From contig JAAYSC010000085.1 of the NCBI GenBank assembly GCA_012524025.1, positions 1 through 58,400 on the forward strand: a stretch of 58,400 nucleotides of DNA, written 5' to 3'. This stretch comes from Clostridiales bacterium. Its GTDB lineage: Bacteria; Bacillota; Clostridia; Oscillospirales; Acutalibacteraceae. Positions 52,157 through 58,400 of this stretch are shown one piece after another. Below the pieces are notes generated by a model. That model worked only from the letters and a program-made list of their open reading frames with translations. It did not search any database and was not told the DNA's origin. Both the position numbers and the translations under genes were made by a program. The number at the start of each line of letters is the position of its first letter. Position 1 is the first letter of the stretch.

Positions 52157-53380
52157 TTAGTCTTCTTGGGCTTCTTCTTCATCGCTTTCGGTTTCTTCGT
52201 CTTCGTTTACTTCAGCCTCTTCGTCGTCACTTTCGGCTTCTTCTTCCTCGATTTCGACTTCTTCGTCGTCAGCTTCGGCCTTTTCGTCGTCGCTTTCGGT
52301 TTCTTCTTCCTCGGTTTCGATTTCTTCGTCGTCAGCTTCGGCTTCTTCAGCCTCTTCTTCGTCGCTTTCGACTTCTTCGTCATCAGCTTCGGTTGCTTCT
52401 TCCTCGGCTTCTATTTCTTCTTTGGCTTCGACTTCTTCCTCGGTTTCGATTTCTTCGTCGTCAGCTTCGGCCTTTTCGTCGTCGGTTTCGGTTTCTACTT
52501 CGTCGGCTTCGGGCTCTTCCTCGTCGGTTTCGGTTTCCACTTCGTCAGCTTCGGTTGCTACCCCGTCTGCTACAGCTTTTTCAGCGATTTCTTCTTCTGC
52601 CGGTGCCGCCGGGGGCTCATTCAGGTTTTTTTTTGCCTCTTCTTCGGCTTCTTCTTTAGCTTTTTGTTGGGCTATATATTCTTCAACAGCCTTTTGTTTT
52701 TCACGCTCCAACTCTTCTGCGGCAAGGGCTGCGGCTTTTTCGGCCTCTTCCTTGGCTTTTTGTTGGGCTATGTATTCTTCAATGGCTTTTTGTTTTTCGG
52801 CTTCAAGGTCTGCTGTGGCTTCTTCAAGGGCTTCTTCTTTCTTGCTTTCACCTAGGAGACCTATGAATTTGATAAGTTGGAAAACGAACATAAGTGCCAA
52901 AGGTAAAATCAAGACAAAGAAGATACCTTTTTGCGTCTTCATAAGGTCCATAAGAGTGCCAAGGTAAGGAACACGCACCCCGTTCCAAACACCGACGACA
53001 TTTGAAAACGAGATTATATCAGGGTCAGGGGCGGGAGAATTGTCACCACGGGTAATGTAATAGTTGTATTCATTATGAGGTTCAACTTCGATTATTCTGT
53101 GAGTGTTATAAGCTTTCTGGTTGCCGATAAGAAAGTAATATGTTACAACTTCGCCAACCTTTAAATCGTTTAAATCTTCAGGTTTGAAGATGATAATCAT
53201 ATCCCCTTTTTTCATCGCCGGTTCCATGGAGTCTGATTGCACTGTGAGAGGACTATAGCCGAAGATGTTTGGAATACCATCGTCTTTCTGAGACAACAAC
53301 ACAAGTGTCATAACAGATAAGGATAAAACAAGAAAAAAGACTATAAAAATGTCCCCAAGTACCCTTAATACCTTTTTCAA
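52157..53380 (-). CDS. SipW-type signal peptidase with long coiled and acidic cytoplasmic tail
   Basis: A 407-residue S26B-type signal peptidase, about twice the usual length. Residues 1-180 are the enzyme: a span at 10-30, catalytic S51 in Q-S-D-S-M-E-P, H94 in N-T-H-R-I, T-R-G-D-N-S, and a second span at ~152-172. Residues ~178-265 are a charged coil containing a duplicated E-K-Q-K-A-I/V-E-E-Y-I-A-Q-Q-K-A-K-E-E-A-E segment. Residues ~270-407 are almost only Glu, Asp, Ala, Thr and Val in repeating blocks such as A-D-D-E-E-I-E-T-E-E-E. With two spans the tail is cytoplasmic. The start is a TTG at 53380 with GGGGGA eight bases upstream. It lies 304 bp after the probable major fibre gene and 95 bp before the AAA+ gene. 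Confidence 0.88.
   Translation of the reverse strand: MKKVLRVLGDIFIVFFLVLSLSVMTLVLLSQKDDGIPNIFGYSPLTVQSDSMEPAMKKGDMIIIFKPEDLNDLKVGEVVTYYFLIGNQKAYNTHRIIEVEPHNEYNYYITRGDNSPAPDPDIISFSNVVGVWNGVRVPYLGTLMDLMKTQKGIFFVLILPLALMFVFQLIKFIGLLGESKKEEALEEATADLEAEKQKAIEEYIAQQKAKEEAEKAAALAAEELEREKQKAVEEYIAQQKAKEEAEEEAKKNLNEPPAAPAEEEIAEKAVADGVATEADEVETETDEEEPEADEVETETDDEKAEADDEEIETEEEVEAKEEIEAEEEATEADDEEVESDEEEAEEAEADDEEIETEEEETESDDEKAEADDEEVEIEEEEAESDDEEAEVNEDEETESDEEEAQED
52166..52560. repeat. Low-complexity repeat encoding the acidic tail
   Basis: Nearly 400 bp of degenerate repeats built from Glu, Asp, Ala and Thr codons. Steps such as GTCGTCAGCTTCGGC recur many times on the plus strand. This is the coding basis of the Asp/Glu-rich C-terminus of the signal peptidase above and a likely site of length variation. 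Confidence 0.85.
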
Positions 53381-53521
53381 ATGAATATTCCCCCATCAAG
53401 CAGCATAAAGCCATCTATAGCCGCATCATAATTGTCCAGGATCCGTTTAAATCTTCAGAGCTAAAAGACTTAAACCGAGCCTAAAAAATCAAGTATTAAG
53501 GATTCTTTCCCGGCTTTTCCT

Positions 53522-53554
53522 CCCCTGTGAGCAAATTATAAATGCTCACAGGGG
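53522..53554 (-). promoter_or_regulatory. 12-bp hairpin in the fibre-peptidase intergenic region
   Basis: CCCCTGTGAGCA (53522-53533) pairs perfectly with TGCTCACAGGGG (53543-53554) around a nine-base AT-only loop. On the minus strand it is followed by AGGAAAAG, not by T residues. Possible roles are transcript processing, stabilisation or attenuation. Confidence 0.6.
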
Positions 53555-53641
53555 GGCTCGCACCGGTCTAAGCCTTAGTGCGAATCTGATTAGCTAACCG
53601 GATTCAAACTTTTGCTTTAAATTAGTGAGGAGATTGGTTTC

Positions 53642-53676
53642 ATTCTGCTTCCGGGTAGCTTGCCCGGAAGCAGAAT
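53642..53676 (-). promoter_or_regulatory. 14-bp hairpin just after the probable major fibre gene
   Basis: ATTCTGCTTCCGGG (53642-53655) pairs perfectly with CCCGGAAGCAGAAT (53663-53676), loop of seven. It begins eight bases after the stop codon. There is no T-run after it on the minus strand, so partial termination or protection of the upstream mRNA from 3' decay is more likely than full termination. Confidence 0.7.
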
Positions 53677-53684
53677 TTTACTGA

Positions 53685-54443
53685 CTACTGTTTAACAATT
53701 GTTAAAACCAACGAAGAAGTTGAGGGTAAGACAACACCACGGCAGGCAGCGTCTTGGCCTTCAGCCCAGACATAGACATTAATGGGATATACAGTGCCTT
53801 CTGCCATTTCCAGCTGGATTGTGCCCGTTGCCTGTGTGGCAGTCTGGACAGAACCGAGGGCGCCTGCAGTAGCTTCCGAAGCGTCAATGATGTCATTTGT
53901 GTTTCCATCGGTTGCTATGAGTGAAGGGTCATCAATAGGATAGTAGGAACGACCTGCATTGGCGTTCAGAAGCAACCTGTTTGTGTCCTGAACAACACCG
54001 CCGTAAACAAAGGCTACAGTTGAATTAAATGTGGGGGTGATATCTACCGTTGTGGCAGTGGTGGCTTTAATGAAAACTGTGTACTTGACGAAGCCGGAAT
54101 TTGCATCGCCCGTTGCCTTGAAAACCGTGTCGGTTATTGAACCGGCAATAAACTGATTCTTCGAAAGGGTGGCCGACACCGGAATGAGGGTGGTCGGCAA
54201 AAGGTTGGTTGTAACCGCTTCTAAGTCCGCCCGAGAGATTTGAGTTTTCCATGTATCTCCCACTCCGGTTGCGGAAATCAGAATCGAGCCGTCAGAGTTT
54301 GAAACAGTAGCTTCAATCTGGTCAACTCCAACAGCGTTGCCCGATGAAAACCACGCAAATGTTGCCGAAGAGAGCGAAATGGCTGATACAATCAGCATAG
54401 CCAAAGCAGACATCAGCGCGCGTTTTCTACTTGCTTTTTTCAT
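53685..54443 (-). CDS. Probable major fibre subunit, SipW-type signal, EF-hand-like loop
   Basis: A 252-residue exported protein. Residues 1-34 are a SipW-class signal: KKASRKR, a hydrophobic core, then A-T-F-A-W-F-S. The mature part is Thr/Ser/Ala/Val-rich, as in extracellular fibre proteins. It has a calcium-type loop at D179-E190 (D-G-N-T-N-D-I-I-D-A-S-E) and a C-terminal W226-x-E-G-x-D-x-x-C234 motif shared with the next gene product. The ATG at 54443 has a near-perfect AGGAGGAAAA ribosome binding site; an upstream in-frame reading to 54557 is excluded. The strong site and the hairpin just after the stop suggest much higher expression than its neighbours, as expected for a major subunit. 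The signal peptidase gene follows. TasA/BsaA-like by signal, size and context, not by an alignable full domain. Confidence 0.78.
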   Translation of the reverse strand: MKKASRKRALMSALAMLIVSAISLSSATFAWFSSGNAVGVDQIEATVSNSDGSILISATGVGDTWKTQISRADLEAVTTNLLPTTLIPVSATLSKNQFIAGSITDTVFKATGDANSGFVKYTVFIKATTATTVDITPTFNSTVAFVYGGVVQDTNRLLLNANAGRSYYPIDDPSLIATDGNTNDIIDASEATAGALGSVQTATQATGTIQLEMAEGTVYPINVYVWAEGQDAACRGVVLPSTSSLVLTIVKQ

Positions 54444-54578
54444 AAGCTTTTCCTCCTGTTTTATTTTTGATTTACCAAAATCATGTGTTAAATATATCCA
54501 TAAAATGTCACAAATACCGGGGTTCGCCTGCATTGCCGGAAAGATGATAAAGAACAATCTGCCTCTCCTCTAAGCAGC

Positions 54579-55358
54579 TCATTCTTGATTCATACTTTCT
54601 TGAAGAATTTTGAAGTTCATTGACAAGGTAATTGCTCCCCCCATAATATCGTTGACACATTCAGGATCCCAGCCTTCGAGCCACAGAACTATAGTGTACC
54701 TATCCACCTCCCCTGTTTTAAAGTCTTTATTTCTAATTTCCATAACTTTTGAACTGTCAACAAAAAACTCATCAATGGCGAAAGTAGCCCTATCCGCACG
54801 AGGGTTTTTGGGCGTTTTGCCATAGACGGTATAGACACCGTTACGGAAGACCATAACTCTAACAGCCTCGTCCACACCTTTGACCACAGAGTTGATATCG
54901 ATGCTACCATAGTAACCAACATTCTCCTCGCCGGTGTTTCTGATATAAAATGTGTATGCGATGTAATCTTTTCCGTTGTGCACGCCGTCAACCTTATCCA
55001 ACTCATCGTAAGATTTATATGTCGGGAAGCCTTCGGCATAATATTCCTTGTTATTCGGGTCGTTTAAAAGCCACTCTTGAGTAATATTCCACATGTTTTC
55101 CAAGTGGGTCCCTTGAAGAAATATTGATGGTTCTTCAAAATCTTTGTTTTCCGAAATAGATAAACCATACTTAAAAGCATCGGGATCAAGATTTATGGTA
55201 AAGCGCCCCGCCTTGTTGAGAACAGATGCGCCCACAAAAACAATAGACATAAGTAAAAGCAAGAGTATAATTATTAACAAAATCAGCCGCATGATTCTGC
55301 GGCGCCTGTTAACTCTTCTTGCGTTTATTCTGACTTCGCGAGCTTCGGTTCCGGCCAA
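54579..55358 (-). CDS. Membrane-anchored extracellular protein related to the fibre subunit
   Basis: A 259-residue protein. It has an Arg-rich cytoplasmic start (residues 8-24), a strong membrane span (about 24-46) and a ~210-residue extracellular domain. The C-terminus carries W226-L-E-G-W-D-P-E-C234, then an I-x-G-G-A-I-T-L-S-M strand. The downstream 252-residue fibre candidate has the same W-x-E-G-x-D-x-x-C motif at identical residue numbers and a similar closing strand, so the two are probably paralogues. It lacks the AWF box, so it may stay in the membrane as a base or anchor. The start is a TTG at 55358 with AAAGGGGGG seven bases upstream. It is 32 bp after the EAL-like gene, probably the same transcript. 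Confidence 0.72.
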   Translation of the reverse strand: MAGTEAREVRINARRVNRRRRIMRLILLIIILLLLLMSIVFVGASVLNKAGRFTINLDPDAFKYGLSISENKDFEEPSIFLQGTHLENMWNITQEWLLNDPNNKEYYAEGFPTYKSYDELDKVDGVHNGKDYIAYTFYIRNTGEENVGYYGSIDINSVVKGVDEAVRVMVFRNGVYTVYGKTPKNPRADRATFAIDEFFVDSSKVMEIRNKDFKTGEVDRYTIVLWLEGWDPECVNDIMGGAITLSMNFKILQESMNQE

Positions 55359-55390
55359 GCTATAGCCCCCCTTTCTTAAATTTTATGATA

Positions 55391-56251
55391 TTAGCTGACG
55401 CGTATGGAGCGTTCTTTCCTGGGGCCGCCGTAGGCCTTGCCGTACATTTGGTCGACCCCCATTTTTTTGAGAAGTTCCGCAAGCTCTTTGTTGTCAACAC
55501 CGCCTATGCGGGTTTTGGCACCGATCTTTTTGGCAAAGTCGATTATGCCTTGGAGCATGTCTTGCGAGCGTTCATTTTCTTGGATGCCGTCTAACAAAGA
55601 TTTGTTGAGGCTGATATAGTCAACATCGTATTGGCCCAGGTGTGAAAGTGAGGTGTATTCAACACCGAAATCATCAATGGAAATAAGGAAGCCGTCTTCA
55701 CGCAATTGCTTTATGTTTTTGAGAATATTTTCCTTATCTTTTTCAAGGATACTTTCGTTCAAATTAAAGCAAAACTTTTCGGGGCTGACGCCCTTTTCGT
55801 TAACCATTTTTAGCATCTGGCCGGCGAAGTAGTGGCGCGACATATGTTTGACGGCAATGTCAAGTATAAGGCAGTTGATGTCGGCCGAGCGTTTTTCGCA
55901 ACGCAAGATGGCGTCGCAACCTTCTTCGACAGCCCATTTGCCCAGCTCGAAAATACGGTTGGATTTTTGAGCAACGGGGATAAAAGAATGGGGTTGCAAG
56001 ACGCCCATTTTGGGGTCATTAATGCGCAAGCTTGTGTAGTAGTTGATAGCCATGTTGAGGGAAACATCAAAGACGGGGGTGTAGTACATTTCGATAGCAC
56101 GAAGGTTGCTCTTTCTTTTTTTGGCCGCCGGCTTTTTTGCGGCAGGTTTTTTAGCCGTGCTTTGTTGAGCTTGAGCGGCGTCGCCCGCAGGCTGCTCACC
56201 GGGGTTTGCCCCTTGGGCCTTTGTTGCGGTGGTTTTCTTGATATCTTCCAT
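55391..56251 (-). CDS. Degenerate EAL-domain protein with Lys/Ala-rich N-terminus
   Basis: A 286-residue cytoplasmic protein. Residues 1-50 are low-complexity and end in a K-K-P-A-A-K-K repeat like that of histone-H1-type tails. Residues ~55-280 align with the EAL phosphodiesterase fold (VFDVSLNMAINYYTSLR, GVLQPHSFIPVAQKSN, FNLNESIL, ISIDDFGVEYTSLSHL). Key catalytic positions are lost. E-A-L reads Y72-T73-S74, the K-I-D site reads S-L-N (214-216), and the late E-G-V-E reads G-G-V-D (250-253). Only D193-D194-F-G and the N of FNLN remain. It should not hydrolyse c-di-GMP but could bind it or a partner. The ATG at 56251 follows TTGGAGGAAA. It is the first gene after a good promoter, at the head of the surface locus. 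Confidence 0.88.
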   Translation of the reverse strand: MEDIKKTTATKAQGANPGEQPAGDAAQAQQSTAKKPAAKKPAAKKRKSNLRAIEMYYTPVFDVSLNMAINYYTSLRINDPKMGVLQPHSFIPVAQKSNRIFELGKWAVEEGCDAILRCEKRSADINCLILDIAVKHMSRHYFAGQMLKMVNEKGVSPEKFCFNLNESILEKDKENILKNIKQLREDGFLISIDDFGVEYTSLSHLGQYDVDYISLNKSLLDGIQENERSQDMLQGIIDFAKKIGAKTRIGGVDNKELAELLKKMGVDQMYGKAYGGPRKERSIRVS

Positions 56252-56363
56252 TTAGGTTTCCTCCAATATAGCTGTGTTAAAGCGGCAAAATCAGCCGCAA
56301 AATCGGGTAGATTTACAGGGCATTTCACATGCGTGAACATAGAACTTGCCATAGTACAAGGAT

Positions 56364-56392
56364 ATATTATCACCTTGTATGTGAAAAGTCAA
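56364..56392 (-). promoter_or_regulatory. Sigma-A promoter at the head of the surface locus
   Basis: On the minus strand TTGACT (56387-56392), a 17-bp spacer and TAATAT (56364-56369). It lies about 110 bp upstream of the EAL-like gene. It is the best promoter seen in the 31-kb locus, whose genes are all co-directional. Internal promoters are likely as well. Confidence 0.8.
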
Positions 56393-56556
56393 CAAAAAGA
56401 CAGCAAATAGTTCTGATTTTTTTACAGCTTTTAAAAGAGATTTTTGAAAATTTTTTCAAACATTTTTTTGACTCGAAATAAAAATCTTTTTACATGAAAA
56501 GTTAAGTGCTTTTTGACTTGTTTTCATCCCTAAAAAATCAGTCTTTTTTAAAAGAA

Positions 56557-56580
56557 AAAACGGCTCAAAAGAGCCGTTTT
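56557..56580 (-). terminator. Rho-independent terminator after the oxidoreductase gene
   Basis: A 10-bp stem, AAAACGGCTC/GAGCCGTTTT, around a four-base loop. On the minus strand it ends in GTTTTTTCTTTT. It lies 24 bases past the stop of the oxidoreductase and separates the mtnA-GNAT-oxidoreductase unit from the surface locus. Confidence 0.92.
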
Positions 56581-56604
56581 CTTGCTTTGATTTTCGCCTT
56601 AATT

Positions 56605-57585
56605 TTAAATAAATCTTATGCCCGCGTCTTCCCTGATTGCTTGGCTTACTCGGGCTGTTTGCAAGGATGTTTTTTGGGCTTTTTTGTAGCCTTCGTCGTC
56701 AAAGTTTTTTGAAGAAATCAAGTCATAGAAAGCCCGAGCTTCATGGGCCATGATAAGGTGCTTGGGGCTGCTGCCCGCAAGGCAAGAAGTGCCGCCGCTT
56801 TGGTAATGAATTTCAAGGCCGGTCAGCTGGGAAATTGACTTGATTGTAAGGGTGGCCTTGTCCCCGATTATTTGTGAAACTCCCCTGCTTTGGCCTGTTT
56901 TTGAATAGCTTAAACTTGCCAAAAAATCACCGTAATCCAGCAGGGCCGCACCGTTGGAATCGCAGCCGTTTTCCAAGAAAACCGCAGAGGCTTTAAGTGA
57001 CTTTGGCAGGCCCCAAAAATAAACCGTGGGGCAGATGCAGTAGCAGCCTAAATCCATAAGAGAACCACCGGCCATTTGGGGGTTAAATATGTTGGGATTT
57101 TCGCCCTTTAAATAGGCTTGGTAGCGAGAAGAATGTTGTGAAAAATCAAAGTGGCCGCTGCGAATTTTACCCAGCTCTTTTAAGGCATCCGCCAGGATAA
57201 AACGGTTGGGTGAATAGAGGAACATGAAGGCTTCAAGGTAGACCAATCCGCGCGCTTTTGCAAGGCTTTGAAGGTGCTCGATTTGGGCCGCATTTACCGT
57301 TGCCGGTTTTTCACAAAGCACATGAATCCCCCGCTCTAAAAAGAAGAGGCTTTGCTCATAATGCAGGGAATTTGGCGAGGCTATATATACGGCGTCAATG
57401 CCGCTGTTTGCCAAATCATCAAGGCTTGTAACGACATTTTCGCAAGCGAAAAGACGGGCAAAATCGCGGCCCTTTTCCAAGCTGCGCGAATAGACGCATT
57501 CCAACTTGAGGCCTTCAACTTCTTGCGCGCCTTTTACAAATTCTTGGCTGATCCAACCGGTGCCAATGAGGCCGTATTTAATCAT
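56605..57585 (-). CDS. Gfo/Idh/MocA-family oxidoreductase (second copy)
   Basis: A 326-residue NAD(P)-dependent dehydrogenase. The Rossmann fold begins YGLIGTGWISQEFV. The conserved E-K-P lies in HVLCEKPATVNAAQ (near residue 92). The C-terminal substrate domain contains GGSLMDLGCYCI. It resembles sugar and trans-dihydrobenzenediol-type dehydrogenases; the substrate is not decidable. The ATG at 57585 overlaps the end of the GNAT gene by eight bases, so the two are translationally coupled. It is only distantly similar to the copy at 23093-24181, so it is not a recent duplicate. Confidence 0.9.
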   Translation of the reverse strand: MIKYGLIGTGWISQEFVKGAQEVEGLKLECVYSRSLEKGRDFARLFACENVVTSLDDLANSGIDAVYIASPNSLHYEQSLFFLERGIHVLCEKPATVNAAQIEHLQSLAKARGLVYLEAFMFLYSPNRFILADALKELGKIRSGHFDFSQHSSRYQAYLKGENPNIFNPQMAGGSLMDLGCYCICPTVYFWGLPKSLKASAVFLENGCDSNGAALLDYGDFLASLSYSKTGQSRGVSQIIGDKATLTIKSISQLTGLEIHYQSGGTSCLAGSSPKHLIMAHEARAFYDLISSKNFDDEGYKKAQKTSLQTARVSQAIREDAGIRFI

Positions 57586-58150
57586 CGTTAAGGTCTACCC
57601 CCATGGCCACAAATCCAAAGAAATTACTCACTTCTTTAAAGCCGTATTTCTTATAAAAACTTATAGCTTGTTTGTTGCTTTTGCCCACAATCAGGATAAG
57701 GCCCTTGACCTTTTTTTGCCGTAAGTGGTCCAGCAATCGGTCCATAAGTTTTCTGCCCCAGCCTTGGCGTTGGTAGTAGGGTCGGATGTCAATATGCAGG
57801 TGGGCCGGGTATTTTTTGGCGTAAAAAGCCAGGGGAATTATAGCCACGGCTGTGCGCAAGCCGGCATAAAACCCGCCTTGGCGGCGAGCCGCTTTAACAT
57901 ATTTTTTAAGGTAGACTTTTTTAAATTCTTTATAATTTTCGGCACAAATAATATAGCCCATGGCCTCATTGTTTCTGTCGGCCAGAACAAAGCAATTTTC
58001 CGGCTCTTGCTCGATGTAATAATCACAAAATGATGCAAGCAGCCAAGCACGGACTGTTTTATTGTCACGCGCGGCGGCAGGGCCCGTTATTATGCAAGTT
58101 TCGCGAACGCTTTCCTTATAACATTCTTCATAAGGCTTGAGTTCTACCAT
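57578..58150 (-). CDS. GNAT-family N-acetyltransferase
   Basis: A 190-residue protein with the GNAT fold. The acetyl-CoA loop is visible as [16 protein letters not shown] (near residues 117-132), with the Q-x-x-G-x-G signature. A later N-x-x-A-I-x-F-Y-x-K-x-G-F-K-E motif is typical of the family. The substrate is unknown. The ATG at 58150 overlaps the mtnA stop (ATGGTAG), with a run of G residues upstream as ribosome binding site. It forms one unit with mtnA and the downstream oxidoreductase. Confidence 0.9.
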   Translation of the reverse strand: MVELKPYEECYKESVRETCIITGPAAARDNKTVRAWLLASFCDYYIEQEPENCFVLADRNNEAMGYIICAENYKEFKKVYLKKYVKAARRQGGFYAGLRTAVAIIPLAFYAKKYPAHLHIDIRPYYQRQGWGRKLMDRLLDHLRQKKVKGLILIVGKSNKQAISFYKKYGFKEVSNFFGFVAMGVDLNDD

Positions 58151-58400
58151 GTGAAAACGCCCCCCTTATTTTCATGCACGCCTTTTTCTGTAAAAAAGGC
58201 CGTAATTAAGGACCGGTCGGTAACATCAAAGGCCGGGTTATAAACCCCAACCCCCTGCGGTGCCATGGGCTGATTGTACCACATGTGAGTGACTTCGGAC
58301 GGGTCCCTGTGTTCAATTTTAATGGCTTGGCCATTTGGTGAGTTTAGGTCCAAGGTGGACATGGGTGCCGCCACATAGAAGGGTATACCAAAGTGGCGGG
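58144..58400 (-). CDS. mtnA: Methylthioribose-1-phosphate isomerase, C-terminal part only
   Basis: The last ~85 residues of MtnA, the aldose-ketose isomerase of the methionine salvage pathway, running in from beyond the right edge. The visible part shows [11 protein letters not shown], an [11 protein letters not shown] segment and V-Y-N-P-A-F-D-V-T ... I-T-A-F-F-T-E-K-G, all characteristic of this enzyme's C-terminus. The related eIF2B-type ribose-1,5-bisphosphate isomerase is less likely because of the E-x-R-x-x-x-E-V-T-H segment. It overlaps the GNAT start, so it is cotranscribed with it. Confidence 0.9.
   Translation of the reverse strand, partial: RHFGIPFYVAAPMSTLDLNSPNGQAIKIEHRDPSEVTHMWYNQPMAPQGVGVYNPAFDVTDRSLITAFFTEKGVHENKGGVFTW

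Larger units (their letters stand above)
53381..53684 (-). other. Structured intergenic region between fibre gene and signal peptidase gene
   Basis: This 304-bp gap has no open frame of note. It holds two strong hairpins (53522-53554 and 53642-53676). Between them (about 53555-53610) are segments that can pair in two exclusive ways: CCGGT with ACCGG, or TCGCAC with GTGCGA. No T-run follows either hairpin on the minus strand, so these are not ordinary terminators. I compared it by eye with c-di-GMP class I riboswitches and found no convincing core. No good promoter pair was found for the downstream gene. Confidence 0.6.
56252..56604. other. 353-bp regulatory gap ahead of the surface locus
   Basis: AT-rich non-coding stretch. 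It contains the promoter and ~110-base leader of the EAL-like gene (minus strand, right of 56251) and the terminator of the oxidoreductase gene near its right end. No small ORF with a ribosome binding site was found in it. The leader contains a small GCGGC...GCCGC hairpin at about 56281-56299. Confidence 0.7.

Noticed and set aside
53381-53684. c-di-GMP riboswitch in the structured gap
   Set aside because: The conserved GEMM-I core segments were not found by eye on either strand. Left as an unclassified structured region.

Overview
The window reads as a chromosomal segment of a Gram-positive bacterium of the Bacillota, most likely class Clostridia. The reasons are the dgt-dnaG-sigA macromolecular-synthesis order, an AddAB (not RecBCD) recombination nuclease, a zinc-type ribosomal protein L31, strong GGAGG-type ribosome binding sites with several TTG/GTG starts, and three SipW-type (endoplasmic-reticulum-type) signal peptidases. 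A GH29 fucosidase, a GH38 mannosidase, a small esterase and two Gfo/Idh/MocA dehydrogenases suggest use of host or plant glycans, as in a gut commensal. I could not run any search, so genus-level placement is not attempted.

Layout. Positions 1-14,111 (minus strand) are mostly housekeeping: a PAS-GGDEF diguanylate cyclase cut by the left edge, sigA, dnaG, a dGTPase-like HD hydrolase, a YigZ-family protein, rpmE, addA and addB. Positions 14,293-17,102 (plus strand) hold a GH29 alpha-L-fucosidase and cca. From 17,160 to 24,909 (minus) come an Asp/Glu racemase with a D-aspartate-ligase-like ATP-grasp enzyme, then an esterase, a GH38 alpha-mannosidase, an oxidoreductase and a small 2x[4Fe-4S] protein. 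From about 24.9 to 56.25 kb every gene is on the minus strand and belongs to one surface-structure locus. The right end holds an oxidoreductase, a GNAT acetyltransferase and the C-terminal end of mtnA.

The ~31-kb surface locus is the striking part. In transcription order it encodes: a catalytically degenerate EAL-domain protein behind a clear sigma-A-type promoter; two related exported single-span proteins, one probably the major fibre subunit; a SipW-type signal peptidase with a long coiled and then very acidic cytoplasmic tail; a membrane-anchored McrB-like AAA+ ATPase; a partner with an N-terminal DUF2357-like domain and a ~450-residue Arg/Glu/Lys coil; a 5,405-residue secreted protein made of roughly nine GLUG/beta-helix modules; then further SipW-type peptidases alternating with TasA/CalY/BsaA-like exported proteins; and two membrane proteins with huge charged cytoplasmic regions and a shared small extracellular domain.

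Inference: the locus builds an extracellular fibre or matrix. The SipW-type peptidases would process the AWF-box precursors, the giant GLUG protein would be a long adhesive or structural element, and the AAA+/coiled-coil pair and charged tails would form a cytoplasmic assembly or control platform. The degenerate EAL protein would sense or relay c-di-GMP. The family-level parts (SipW, GLUG, AAA+, EAL) are seen in sequence; their working together is a hypothesis. I found no rRNA, tRNA, CRISPR array, insertion sequence or prophage gene.
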